Shown here: piece by piece, positions 25,634-34,658 of the stretch
Layout of the letters: each line of letters opens with the position of its first letter
How positions within the stretch are numbered: position 1 is the stretch's first letter
Assembly (NCBI GenBank): GCA_017533825.1
Contig: JAFWIE010000038.1
Span: 1-64,000 of the forward strand
Source: Atopobiaceae bacterium
Lineage (GTDB): Bacteria > Actinomycetota > Coriobacteriia > Coriobacteriales > Atopobiaceae
Length of the DNA stretch: 64,000 nt
Direction: 5' to 3'
Notes under the pieces: generated by a model
The model's database searches: none
Told to the model about the DNA's origin: nothing
The model's input: only the letters and a program-made list of their open reading frames with translations
Program-made: the position numbers and the translations under genes

Positions 25634-26992
25634 ATGAACGTGCTTTCTATATTTGAGCAACGCATTAGCGCCATCTTTGAGGAGGATGCCCCCGGGCAGC
25701 GCAAGCCCTTCTCGTTCAAGCGCCTGGCAAAGCGCTGTGTGCGCGAGATGGAGGACGAGACCTTCGTGATCGACGGCGTCGACACGGCGCCCGCACTCTA
25801 TACCGTGCTTGTCTCCGCCAAGGATGACGAGCTCATGCGCCCCATGTATGCGCGCATCTGCGACGAGGTTTCGCAGCTTGTCGAGGCGCAGGCAAAGAAG
25901 CGTGGTTACACGTTCGTGGGTCGTCCCTTGGTGCGCTTCATGGTGGATCCCGCTCTGCGTGCTGGCAAGTTCTCCGTATTTGCCGAGAACGTCGACCCGC
26001 GCACACTCGCGCGACTGCGCGACGAAGAGAACGCGTACTTGGGCCTCACCCCGCCCAAGGACATTCCGTTCGGCGGAGGCTTCGTACCCGAGCAGCTCTC
26101 CATAGACGAGGAAGAGCCCGCCCCCGTTGCCAGTAAGGTCGACTTTGCGGTCGAGCCCGACGTCCACGAGGAAGAGAACCTTCCCGAGGAAGTGTGGAAG
26201 CCTGCGTTCTTTGAGGTCGAGGAGGCCGTAGAGGACCTGCATGGCGAGCCCAACCTGAACGCCATCCCGAGCTTGGATGACGAAGACGCCCCCGTTGTTG
26301 AGGACGAAGGCGAGTTCCTCGAGGACGCCCCCGAGGAAGAGGTGTGGGAAGACGACGCTCCCGAGGAGCCCTTCGAGGAGGACGAGGAGGTCTTTGAGGA
26401 GGACGTCGAGACAGACGACGAAGAGCTCGTGATTGAGGAAGAGGAAGACGTCGACGAGGAGCTCGCAACCGAGGAGCCCGTAATTGAGGACGTCGCGAAG
26501 CCGGCGGAGAACGTCACCGCGCGCGGCGCTCACTACCGGAGCACACCCGAGTTCCCAGAGCCACTCGAAGAGGAGCTTGACGACAACGACGAGGATGACC
26601 TCCCCGACGAGTTCGACATCATGGCGGAGGAAGAGCGCATACCCATGCCTGCACCCATGCCCATGGGTGCTCCCGCGACCCGCACCATCCCCAGAAGGCG
26701 CCAGAAGGACACGTGCACCCTTACCGACAAAGCAACCGGTCGCACGTACCAGGTCATCGTGCGCCGCACGCCCATCGGTCGCGAGCGCATGGAGGGCGGC
26801 ATAGTCCTGCGCGACCCGAACGTCTCGCGTCGCCACGCCGAGCTCCTCTTTGACGACGGCGTCTGGATGATTCGCGACCTCAACTCCACGAACGGCACGC
26901 TCGTAGACGACATGGACGTACATGAGGCAGTGCTCACAGACGGAGACGTAATAACCATCGGATTGACAAACCTCGAGTTCAAGGCGGGATAG
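25634..26992 (+). CDS. fhaA: FhaA-like protein (DUF3662 plus FHA) with a long acidic linker
   Basis: A 452-residue cytosolic phosphothreonine reader. Residues about 1-125 match the DUF3662 domain of actinobacterial FhaA (VLSIFEQRISAIFEE at the start). A linker of some 200 residues is extremely rich in Glu and Asp. The C-terminal FHA domain (about 360-450) shows IGRER, RDPNVSRRHAEL and DLNSTNGTLVDD. I prefer ATG 25634 from the family N-terminus; ATG 25625 overlaps the kinase stop. In mycobacteria FhaA binds phosphorylated wall regulators; the neighbours support a similar role. Confidence 0.9.
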   Translation: MNVLSIFEQRISAIFEEDAPGQRKPFSFKRLAKRCVREMEDETFVIDGVDTAPALYTVLVSAKDDELMRPMYARICDEVSQLVEAQAKKRGYTFVGRPLVRFMVDPALRAGKFSVFAENVDPRTLARLRDEENAYLGLTPPKDIPFGGGFVPEQLSIDEEEPAPVASKVDFAVEPDVHEEENLPEEVWKPAFFEVEEAVEDLHGEPNLNAIPSLDDEDAPVVEDEGEFLEDAPEEEVWEDDAPEEPFEEDEEVFEEDVETDDEELVIEEEEDVDEELATEEPVIEDVAKPAENVTARGAHYRSTPEFPEPLEEELDDNDEDDLPDEFDIMAEEERIPMPAPMPMGAPATRTIPRRRQKDTCTLTDKATGRTYQVIVRRTPIGRERMEGGIVLRDPNVSRRHAELLFDDGVWMIRDLNSTNGTLVDDMDVHEAVLTDGDVITIGLTNLEFKAG

Positions 26993-26993
26993 T

Positions 26994-27407
26994 ATGGTCG
27001 ACCTCGTCCTTTTCGCAGGTCGCATACTGCTCGTCATCATCCTGTATCTGTTCCTCTACTTTGCCATGCGTACGGGCATCGGCCTCGTACGAGGACAACG
27101 ACGCGACGCTGCAATCTGGGCAGTGGATGTCGAGAAGGGATCCAAGCAACTCAGAGGCCTGCATGTAGACATCTTGGGGCCGGTCGTCATCGGCCGTTCC
27201 CCCTCCTCGGATATCGTCATCGACGAGCCCTTCGTCTCGGCGACCCATGCGCGCTTTACGCTGCAGGGTCCGGCACTGGTGCTCGAGGACCTCAACTCCA
27301 CCAACGGAACCATGGTGAACGGGCACGTCATCGGACAACCCGTCACTCTTCGCGACGGTGACGAGGTCCAGGTTGGCGACACCATCATGAGGGTGAGCCG
27401 CCGATGA
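26994..27407 (+). CDS. fhaB: FhaB-like membrane-anchored FHA protein
   Basis: A 137-residue protein with one N-terminal membrane helix (FAGRILLVIILYLFLYFAM) and a C-terminal FHA domain carrying IGRSPSSDIVI, VSATHARF and DLNSTNGTMVNG. The conserved Arg, Ser, His and Asn needed for phosphothreonine binding are present. In mycobacteria FhaB (FipA) links kinase signalling to division. It begins 2 bases after fhaA and its stop overlaps the phosphatase start (ATGA). Confidence 0.92.
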   Translation: MVDLVLFAGRILLVIILYLFLYFAMRTGIGLVRGQRRDAAIWAVDVEKGSKQLRGLHVDILGPVVIGRSPSSDIVIDEPFVSATHARFTLQGPALVLEDLNSTNGTMVNGHVIGQPVTLRDGDEVQVGDTIMRVSRR

Positions 27408-28801
27408 GTGACGTTACTGAACCCCTCGAGAATCAGAACGAGGAAAACAAGAAAGCCGTTGAGGTTGACCCCTCCGAGGTCGTCAACGCACCAGGTCGCA
27501 ACGAGATGCCCGTCGACAATCGACTTGGCTCAGATACGTCGACCGGCTCGACCAACAATCTCTCGTGGGGCGCCCGCTCCGACGTGGGCCTCGTCCGTGG
27601 CCACAACGAGGACGCGTTCTTCGTCAAGGCGCCACTCTTCGTAGTGTGCGACGGCATGGGCGGCCATGCCGCAGGCGAGGTCGCCAGCCACATAGCCGTG
27701 GAAACCATCGCCGAGCGTGCGCCTGAGCATGCCGACGAGATTCTGCTGGGTGCCGCGGTCGAGGCGGCAAACGATGCCGTGCTGGAGGGTTCTCTCACAG
27801 GCAAGGGCAAGCCTGGCATGGGCTGCACCGCCACATGCGTGGTGATAGAGAACAACCTCATGTCTGTAGCACATGTCGGCGACTCGCGCGTGTACCTACT
27901 TCACGGGGGCACCCTCGTACGCATAACGCATGACCACAGCTACGTGGAGGAACTCGTCGATGCGGGAGAGATTACCGCAGATGAGGCGCGCGTTCATCCC
28001 TCCCGCTCCATCATCACCCGCGCACTCGGCTCCGATCCCGACATGTACGCCGATCACTTCACGTTGGACGTCTCCATCGGCGACCGCGTCATCCTGTGCT
28101 CGGACGGCTTGTCGAGCATGGTGCCCGACAAGCAGATCGAGGAGCTCGCGGTATCGTCCGTCACGCCACAGGCTGCTGCGGACACGCTCGTCTCTGCGGC
28201 GCTAACCGCCGGCGGACACGACAACGTGACGGTCGTAGTCGTGGACGTGGTTGAGGACGGGCTTGCCCAGATGCACCGCAATCTGCGCACGCGCTCCATA
28301 CTCACGTGGATTATCGGCGCATTCGTTGCCATTATTCTCGCAAGTGTGGCGATGGTTATCCTTGCAAAGAACTCTTGGTACGTCGGCAACAACGACGGGA
28401 CGGTGGGTGTCTTTAGGGGTATTAATGACGAGGTGCTCGGCATCCCCCTCTACGAGCTCGTGGAAAGCAGCTCGGTAAAGATCGACGATCTGCCGGTCAC
28501 CATTCAGCAGCAGCTTGACGAGGGCATCAGCGTGGCAAGCGAGTCTGAGGGATGCGACACCGTGGAACGGTACCGCGACCAGATCGACACCGACAAGACG
28601 CGTGCCGCAAAGACCGCCGAGGCGGCAAAGGGATCCTCTGGCGTAACCCAAGGCATGGGCGACCCCGCCAACGCTGCCGCCGAATCGGGTGACGCCATCC
28701 CCGCCGAGGCAGCGGCCACCGGCCAACAGGCGGCCGACGAGGCAACCGAGGCGGCAAAGGCAGAAGCAAGCGCAACCGCACCAGGAAAGGACGGTGAGTA
28801 A
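27404..28801 (+). CDS. pstP: PP2C-family Ser/Thr phosphatase, PstP-like
   Basis: A 465-residue phosphatase opposing the two kinases. After an acidic N-terminal extension of about 50 residues, the PP2C domain shows [47 protein letters not shown] and [11 protein letters not shown], including the metal-binding aspartates. One membrane helix follows (about 297-325), then an extracytoplasmic region and an Ala/Glu-rich tail. PstP normally has this layout. The start overlaps fhaB and the stop overlaps the next gene. Confidence 0.94.
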   Translation: MSDVTEPLENQNEENKKAVEVDPSEVVNAPGRNEMPVDNRLGSDTSTGSTNNLSWGARSDVGLVRGHNEDAFFVKAPLFVVCDGMGGHAAGEVASHIAVETIAERAPEHADEILLGAAVEAANDAVLEGSLTGKGKPGMGCTATCVVIENNLMSVAHVGDSRVYLLHGGTLVRITHDHSYVEELVDAGEITADEARVHPSRSIITRALGSDPDMYADHFTLDVSIGDRVILCSDGLSSMVPDKQIEELAVSSVTPQAAADTLVSAALTAGGHDNVTVVVVDVVEDGLAQMHRNLRTRSILTWIIGAFVAIILASVAMVILAKNSWYVGNNDGTVGVFRGINDEVLGIPLYELVESSSVKIDDLPVTIQQQLDEGISVASESEGCDTVERYRDQIDTDKTRAAKTAEAAKGSSGVTQGMGDPANAAAESGDAIPAEAAATGQQAADEATEAAKAEASATAPGKDGE

Positions 28802-31691
28802 CGTGCACGGCAGCTCCCTTGCTAGTGGCTCCATGTCGCGTCGCACCACCGAGCTCCTGCTCCTTTGCGCCGGCGCCCTACCCGTACTTCTGCTTTACGC
28901 CATGTATCTGTACACGGCAAACTCCGACGTGGACCTCACCGTCCAGGCATTTGCCGTGCCCATCGGCCTCTTTGTGGCGTTCGCGGCCGCACATGTTGCC
29001 ATCCGCTTCCTCGCTCCGGGAGCCGATTCCGTCATCTTGCCTGTCACCTTCGTGCTTGCCGGCATCGGCATCACCTTTGTGATGCGCCTACGTCCCGACC
29101 TTGCGGTGAACCAGGTCCTCTGGCTCTTTCTCTCTGTCGCGGCGATGGTCGCCACGCTTGTCTTCGTACGCAACCTCGATGCCCTCTCCGAGTACAAATA
29201 CACGCTCGGCATCGCCGGCATCGTACTGCTCGTTCTCCCCATGATCATAGGCACCGAGCAGGGCGGCTCCAAGTTGTGGCTCACCTTCGGGCCGTTCTCG
29301 TTCCAGCCGGGCGAGATAGCCAAGGTGCTCATCATCTTGTTCCTCGCTTCGTACCTCTCCGAGAACCGCGAGCTGATGTCGGCATCGACGAAGAGCATCG
29401 GCCCTATCGCACTGCCCGAGCCCAAGATGCTTAGGCCCGTACTGATCATGTGGGGCATCAGTCTGCTCGTCGTTATCTTCGAGCGCGACCTCGGCAGCGC
29501 CGTGCTCTTCTTTACCTTCCTGGTCGTGATGGTCTACGTCGCGACCGGCAGGGTGAGCTACGTGCTCTTTGCCCTCATCCTGCTGCTCGTAGGCGGCGTC
29601 TTCTGTTACCAGGCATTTAGCCATGTGCGCAACCGCATTCAGATCTGGATTGACCCCTTCGCCAATCCCGACGGTGGCTATCAGATCATCCAGTCGCTCT
29701 ACTCGCTCGCCGACGGCGACCTCATGGGTACGGGCATCGGCAGGGGCATGCCCCGCCTGATTCCCGTGGTTGAGTCCGACTTCATCTTCTCGGCCATCGG
29801 CGAGGAGATGGGCCTTCTGGGCGGAGCGGCCATCCTGCTGCTGTACATGGTGTTTGCGGTTCGCGGCTTCGCAACCGCCGCGCGTGCCAAGTCCGACATG
29901 TCGGCTTTCACCGCCGTGGGCCTCACCACCTCCATCGCCTTTCAGGCATTCCTCATCGTGGGTGGCTGCACGCGCTTCCTGCCCCTCACGGGCGTGACGC
30001 TCCCCTTCATGAGCCAAGGTGGCAGCTCCCTGTTGGCGAGCTTCATCGTGGTCGGACTCCTGCTGCGCACCGGCGACGAGGCCACAGGCCGCGAGTCGCT
30101 CATCTCGAGCTCCTCCACAAGCGCGTTCCTCGCACAGAACGGTGCGGACAACACTGAGGCGCAGAAGGTCGCAGCCGTCGCCCATGGCGGAAACGTACGC
30201 GGACGCTTTGGCCTCGACACGCCAGAATCAGGCGTGCTTGGACGCGTTGCGCTGGGCAACCGCCTCACCGCACTGATCACTATGTTCACGATTCTGTTTG
30301 CCGCGCTCATCACCAACCTCACCTATGTGCAGGTCGTGCAGGCACAGACGTACAAGCAGATGCCCAACAACAACCACACCATCGCCAAGAGCTACCGCGT
30401 ACAGCGCGGCGCGATCATCACCTCTGACGGACAGACCCTTGCCGAGAGCGTGCAGAACGAGGACGGCACGTACAGCCGCGTGTACCCGAACGGCAACGTG
30501 GCCGCCCACACCGTTGGCTATCTCTCCGAGCGCTACGGCGCGACGGGCATCGAGTCCAGCATGAACGACACTCTACGCGGCAAGGACAACTTCTCCAACT
30601 GGCGGAGTGCCTTGGATTCGCTCGCCGGGAAGGCAACACCGGGCGCCTCGGTCGTGCTCACGCTCAACTTCCAGATGCAGCGTGCGGCCGAGACCGCGCT
30701 CGAGGGTCACCAGGGCGCCATTGTGGTCCTTGATCCCCGCTCCGGCGCCGTACTGGCCAAGGCATCTAACCCGACGTATTACATGGATGGCATTGCAGAC
30801 GTCATCGAGTCTGCCGACGATGGGGCGAGCCCACTCGTGGATCGCACCACGCAGCTCTACACGCCGGGCTCGACCTTCAAGGTGGTGACCATCGCCGCCG
30901 CGCTTGACGCGGGCATCGCCACCCTCGACACGCCCTATGAGGCACATGCGAGCATCGACATCGGTGGCCAGACTGTCTCCAACGACCATGGCGGCGAATA
31001 CGGCACGCTCTCCCTGCGCGACTCCCTCGCCCTCTCCGCCAACACGGTGTTTGGGCAGCTCGGCAGGCAGATGGGCCCGGAGACGCTCGTGCGTTACTCG
31101 AATGCCTTCGGTTACGACTCCAAGCTCGGCATCGACTTCTTCTGCCAGCCGTCGCTCATGCCCACACCCGGCGAGATGACGGAATGGGAGACCGCGTGGT
31201 CGGCCTGCGGTCAGCCGGTCGGCGAGCACCCGAGCCCCTCCGGTCCGCAGACCACCGTCATGCAGAATGCCGTGGTCGCCGCAACCATCGCGAACCATGG
31301 GACGGTCATGAACCCCTACGTGGTGGACCACGTGCTCTCACCCGAGGGAACGACCGTCTACACCACCTCCCCTCAGGAGCTGGGGCGAGCGATCAGCGAG
31401 GATGCGGCTGCGCAGACAGGCGAGGCAATGCTCGGCGTCGTGACCAACGGCACGGGCCTGGATGCCCAAGTCGAGGGTTACCTCGTGGCGGGAAAGACGG
31501 GCACCGCGCAGGTGGGTACCGATTCAATCAATTCGCTGTTCATCGGGTATGCGCCATACGACAATCCCACGCTTGCCATTTCGGTTTGCATCGAAGGTCA
31601 GGGTGAGGACGTACGCGGCGTAGCAGCGACCATCGCAGGTGGGGTGCTTTCTCAGTGCCTCAACGTGCAGGCATATGGAGCGGCCCTATGA
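28794..31691 (+). CDS. single-chain SEDS glycosyltransferase and class B PBP (RodA/FtsW-PbpA fusion)
   Basis: A 965-residue fusion of a peptidoglycan polymerase and a crosslinking transpeptidase. Residues about 15-430 are a SEDS protein with about ten helices; the catalytic aspartate is D287 in [15 protein letters not shown], and [16 protein letters not shown] is the family signature. After a linker (about 430-485) comes a PBP membrane helix (about 487-508) and a class B transpeptidase with STFK (S693), SAN (748-750) and KTG (901-903). I list GTG 28794, which overlaps the phosphatase stop; GTG 28803 and ATG 28833 are in frame. The pknB start overlaps the stop (ATGA). Confidence 0.94.
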   Translation: MSNVHGSSLASGSMSRRTTELLLLCAGALPVLLLYAMYLYTANSDVDLTVQAFAVPIGLFVAFAAAHVAIRFLAPGADSVILPVTFVLAGIGITFVMRLRPDLAVNQVLWLFLSVAAMVATLVFVRNLDALSEYKYTLGIAGIVLLVLPMIIGTEQGGSKLWLTFGPFSFQPGEIAKVLIILFLASYLSENRELMSASTKSIGPIALPEPKMLRPVLIMWGISLLVVIFERDLGSAVLFFTFLVVMVYVATGRVSYVLFALILLLVGGVFCYQAFSHVRNRIQIWIDPFANPDGGYQIIQSLYSLADGDLMGTGIGRGMPRLIPVVESDFIFSAIGEEMGLLGGAAILLLYMVFAVRGFATAARAKSDMSAFTAVGLTTSIAFQAFLIVGGCTRFLPLTGVTLPFMSQGGSSLLASFIVVGLLLRTGDEATGRESLISSSSTSAFLAQNGADNTEAQKVAAVAHGGNVRGRFGLDTPESGVLGRVALGNRLTALITMFTILFAALITNLTYVQVVQAQTYKQMPNNNHTIAKSYRVQRGAIITSDGQTLAESVQNEDGTYSRVYPNGNVAAHTVGYLSERYGATGIESSMNDTLRGKDNFSNWRSALDSLAGKATPGASVVLTLNFQMQRAAETALEGHQGAIVVLDPRSGAVLAKASNPTYYMDGIADVIESADDGASPLVDRTTQLYTPGSTFKVVTIAAALDAGIATLDTPYEAHASIDIGGQTVSNDHGGEYGTLSLRDSLALSANTVFGQLGRQMGPETLVRYSNAFGYDSKLGIDFFCQPSLMPTPGEMTEWETAWSACGQPVGEHPSPSGPQTTVMQNAVVAATIANHGTVMNPYVVDHVLSPEGTTVYTTSPQELGRAISEDAAAQTGEAMLGVVTNGTGLDAQVEGYLVAGKTGTAQVGTDSINSLFIGYAPYDNPTLAISVCIEGQGEDVRGVAATIAGGVLSQCLNVQAYGAAL

Positions 31692-33985
31692 CAAGACGAG
31701 ACTATAACGGCGCACAGGCACCGTATTCCAGAGATTGGCGTGATCGAGAGGCTCTGAGGATGGGAGCACAGATGGCAAACAGGGCAATGGGGGGCCGCTA
31801 TACGGTCCAAGACAAGATAGGCACCGGTGGAATGGCCATCGTCTACCGCGGGCTTGACGAAGTGCTGGGGCGTCCGGTCGCCATCAAGACCATGCTCCCC
31901 CAATACGCTAACGACGAGTCGTTTGCCGCACGCTTCAAGCAGGAGGCGCAGGCCGCTGCGGCCTTGCAAAGCCCCTACATCGTGAGCGTTTATGACTGGG
32001 GCCGCGATGGCGACACCTACTACATCATCATGGAATACCTGCGCGGCACCGACCTGAAGAGCGGCATCCGCAAGCACGGGGCACTCGACTGTCGCAAAGT
32101 TGCGCAAATCGGCTCACAGATCGCCAAGGCCCTCTCGGTGGCACACGCACACGACATCATCCACCGCGACATCAAACCGCAGAACATCATGGTGCAGCCT
32201 GACGGCAACATCAAGGTGATGGACTTCGGTATCGCGCGCGCAAAGAACAGTCATCTGACCACCGACAACTCCGTGCTTGGCACCGCTCACTACGTGAGTC
32301 CCGAGCAGACGCAGGGCCGCGACCTCGGCCCCACCACCGACATCTATTCGCTGGGCATCGTCATGTACGAGGCGGCAACGGGACAAGTACCCTTCGACGG
32401 TGACGACGCCATCTCGGTCGCCCTCAAGCAGGTCAACGAACCTCCCATGCCACCCAGCCAAATCAACGCGCGCGTGGACCCCGCACTCGAGGGCATCATC
32501 CTCAAGTGCATGCAGAAGCGACCGGAGGACCGCTTCCAAACCGCAGATGAGCTCTATAACGTCCTGCGTGATTATCTGTCCGGCCGTCTGCAGGCTGTAA
32601 ACGAAGCAACCTCCGTCGTTGCCATCGCAGAAACCAATCGGTTGAACCGCACCGGCAGGAACGGACGCACACAGACCGGTTCTACGGGCGGCTTCCGTCG
32701 ACAGAATACAGGTCGCCAAGGCACGGGGCACCTCGCGGGCGAGACCACGGGGCACTATCGCACGCGAAGTGCCACCGAGGCGGAGCTTGACCGCAAGCAT
32801 CGTCGCAACGTACTCATCGGCATCGTGGTCACGTTGCTCGTCATTGCGGCAATGGCCGTCGGATTCCTGCTCCTCGCACGCCGGCACGCCAGTCACGTCG
32901 TCCCCAAATACGAGGGCCTTACCCGTGACGAAGCCGTGCAACAGATCGAGAATTCCTCGGAGTTCAGAGTGGGCACCATCAAGGAGGACTTCAGCAGCGA
33001 GTTCGAGGCTGGCATAGTCATCGACCAAAACCCCGACGCAGGCAATACCGCCCGGGATGGCTCCAACATCGACCTCGTCATCTCGAAGGGTGCGGAGCCT
33101 GCACAGACGGTCACGGTTCCCGAACTCACCAATATGACCGCCGCGGATGCCGAGGGGGCCTTGGCACAGGTCGGCCTCATTGCCAAAGCAGGCGACCCTG
33201 TCTTCTCCGACAACGTCGAGGTAGACCGCGTGGTCACCCAGGACCCAGTACCAAACTCATCGGTCAAGGCTGGCGACACTGTTGTGTACCGCTTGAGCAA
33301 GGGTGCCGAAGAGGTGCAGGTACCCTACGTCATCGAGATGTCACAGACGGAAGCTGCTGAGGCCCTCCAGAACGCCGGATTCACCTGGGAAGTCGCCATG
33401 GAGGAAAGCACCGTCTATGATGCGGGTATCGTCATGAACCAGTCCGAGACAGGAAAGGCCAAGCGTGGCACGACCATCGTCATCACCGTCTCGAGCGGCA
33501 CGACCCAGCGAAGCGTACCCTACGTGGTCGGCAAGTCGGAGTACGCCGCCTCAAGCGATTTGATGGATGCCGGGTTCGGTGTCGCCACTACCTACGTCTA
33601 CTCCAACGAGGTCTCGATGGGCAATGTGGTGTGGCAGTCCGTCAGCGGTACGGCAGCACGAGGCACTACGGTCCAGCTAGGCATCTCCGCAGGTCCCGAG
33701 ACTTCAAGCTCGTCCTCCTCTTCGTCCTCATCGTCCTCGTCCTCATCCTCGACCGACGACAGTGGCAGTGGCAGTGGCAGTGGCAGCTCCGGCGACAACA
33801 GCGGCAGCAGCTCTTCGGACGATTCGTCGAGCGGGGACAGCGGCGACAGTGGCGGCCAATCCACCGACGGCAGCGACGGCCAGTCCCAAAGCGGTGATGA
33901 CAGCTCGAGCAGCACCGATACCTCGAACAGCAGCAGTTCCACCGACAACACGGACGGATCGATCTCGTCAACCGACTCCAATTAG
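31688..33985 (+). CDS. pknB: PASTA-domain Ser/Thr kinase, PknB-like
   Basis: A 765-residue receptor kinase that senses peptidoglycan fragments. The kinase domain (about 37-300) has [11 protein letters not shown]67 in [14 protein letters not shown] (159-166) and DFG (179-181). A juxtamembrane Gly/Thr/Arg-rich stretch, a membrane helix (about 374-397) and four PASTA repeats (about 402-670) follow, each with a VP entry strand. The last 95 residues are nearly all Ser, Asp and Gly with an 18-serine run. That tail is outside the cell if the PASTA repeats are. ATG 31688 overlaps the preceding stop and follows GGAG. Confidence 0.95.
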   Translation: MTRRDYNGAQAPYSRDWRDREALRMGAQMANRAMGGRYTVQDKIGTGGMAIVYRGLDEVLGRPVAIKTMLPQYANDESFAARFKQEAQAAAALQSPYIVSVYDWGRDGDTYYIIMEYLRGTDLKSGIRKHGALDCRKVAQIGSQIAKALSVAHAHDIIHRDIKPQNIMVQPDGNIKVMDFGIARAKNSHLTTDNSVLGTAHYVSPEQTQGRDLGPTTDIYSLGIVMYEAATGQVPFDGDDAISVALKQVNEPPMPPSQINARVDPALEGIILKCMQKRPEDRFQTADELYNVLRDYLSGRLQAVNEATSVVAIAETNRLNRTGRNGRTQTGSTGGFRRQNTGRQGTGHLAGETTGHYRTRSATEAELDRKHRRNVLIGIVVTLLVIAAMAVGFLLLARRHASHVVPKYEGLTRDEAVQQIENSSEFRVGTIKEDFSSEFEAGIVIDQNPDAGNTARDGSNIDLVISKGAEPAQTVTVPELTNMTAADAEGALAQVGLIAKAGDPVFSDNVEVDRVVTQDPVPNSSVKAGDTVVYRLSKGAEEVQVPYVIEMSQTEAAEALQNAGFTWEVAMEESTVYDAGIVMNQSETGKAKRGTTIVITVSSGTTQRSVPYVVGKSEYAASSDLMDAGFGVATTYVYSNEVSMGNVVWQSVSGTAARGTTVQLGISAGPETSSSSSSSSSSSSSSSSTDDSGSGSGSGSSGDNSGSSSSDDSSSGDSGDSGGQSTDGSDGQSQSGDDSSSSTDTSNSSSSTDNTDGSISSTDSN

Positions 33986-33991
33986 GAGCGA

Positions 33992-34019
33992 TGCCCGCAG
34001 GGGACGACCCCTGCGGGCA
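33992..34019 (+). terminator. operon-end hairpin after pknB
   Basis: TGCCCGCAGGGG and CCCCTGCGGGCA form a perfect 12-bp stem with loop ACGA, 6 bases after the pknB stop. No T-run follows; it may act in both directions. Confidence 0.7.
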
Positions 34020-34052
34020 CAATCAGAGAATGCAAGCATTGCACATAGGAGG

Positions 34053-34187
34053 TCAGCGCTTGGTGCATCCCTTCGCATAGGGACAGGATGCGCAGTCGTC
34101 ACAGCCACGTGGGCGACGCATAAGGCAGATTGCAAGCGCAATCAACGCGACCAAAACCGCTACGACCACGAAATCCCCTGCGTTCAC
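34053..34187 (-). CDS. tiny Cys-rich membrane protein, FeoB-associated type
   Basis: A 44-residue protein: one N-terminal helix (VVVAVLVALIALAICLM) and a basic tail with four cysteines spaced CDDCASCPYAKGC. This is the layout of the FeoB-associated Cys-rich membrane proteins, which normally accompany the ferrous iron transporter; no feoA or feoB is visible here. GTG 34187 is preceded by GGGGGAG at 5 bases. A metal-related role is inference. Confidence 0.6.
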   Translation of the reverse strand: MNAGDFVVVAVLVALIALAICLMRRPRGCDDCASCPYAKGCTKR

Positions 34188-34329
34188 TGAACTCCCCCTC
34201 ACCAGCCACGCCGTCTACGCAAAGCTCAGACGGAACACCTGCACTAAATAATACGATGAACGATGTATTACCGCTGTCACAAACCTTGGTCTTGACGTCG
34301 TAGGTCACGGTGATAACGAGGATCGGCAC

Positions 34330-34571
34330 ACCGTCGCACCAGCGCCGCACTTCGGACACGTCGAGCCCGTGTTCAGCGCAGAGGGCCTCAACCTCCGCTT
34401 CGTCGAAGCCCACGTAGGGTGCGTACTGCGCAGAATCCACCATCGTGTACTCGCGGAAGTCCGACACAGCGCTCTGGTGGGCGTACTTCTTGATGGGAAG
34501 GATGCCGGTCATGTAGGTGCCGGCGACCACCTCGGCTGTCAGACTTGCGTTCTTGAAGAGCCCCTTCCATC
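34330..34571 (-). pseudogene. internal fragment of an AAA-ATPase-like (pfam09820-type) gene
   Basis: About 80 residues read LFKNASLTAEVVAGTYMTG, ILPIKKYAHQSAVSDFREYT, YVGFDEAEVEALC and VRRWCDGV, a strong match to the middle of the large AAA-ATPase_like family (usually about 500-600 residues). There is no start, Walker A or nuclease end. The upstream edge coincides exactly with a 25-bp direct repeat at 34573, suggesting that a repeat-mediated rearrangement broke the gene. The 140 bases between this fragment and the tiny gene at 34187 show no gene. Confidence 0.7.
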
Positions 34572-34572
34572 C

Positions 34573-34628
34573 GAACGAAAAACACGTCCCCTGTTCCTGC
34601 CTGGAACGAAAAACACGTCCCCTGTTCC
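34573..34628. repeat. pair of 25-bp direct repeats, each with inverted ends
   Basis: The 25 bases at 34573-34597 recur exactly at 34604-34628 with a 6-base spacer. Each begins GAACGAAAAACACG and ends TCCCCTGTTCC, so each has GGAAC/GTTCC-like ends. They mark the break edge of the ATPase fragment. Confidence 0.8.
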
Positions 34629-34658
34629 ATGGACCTTCACCGCATGCCCAACAAGGCC

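Noticed and set aside
25568..27040. 490-residue minus-strand frame across the FHA genes
   Set aside because: Mirror of the polyacidic linker and FHA domains; the Leu/Val runs arise from GAG/GAC codons read backwards.
33760..33790. Phase-variable switch at the GGCAGT repeat in pknB
   Set aside because: The unit is six bases, so slippage changes length but never the frame.
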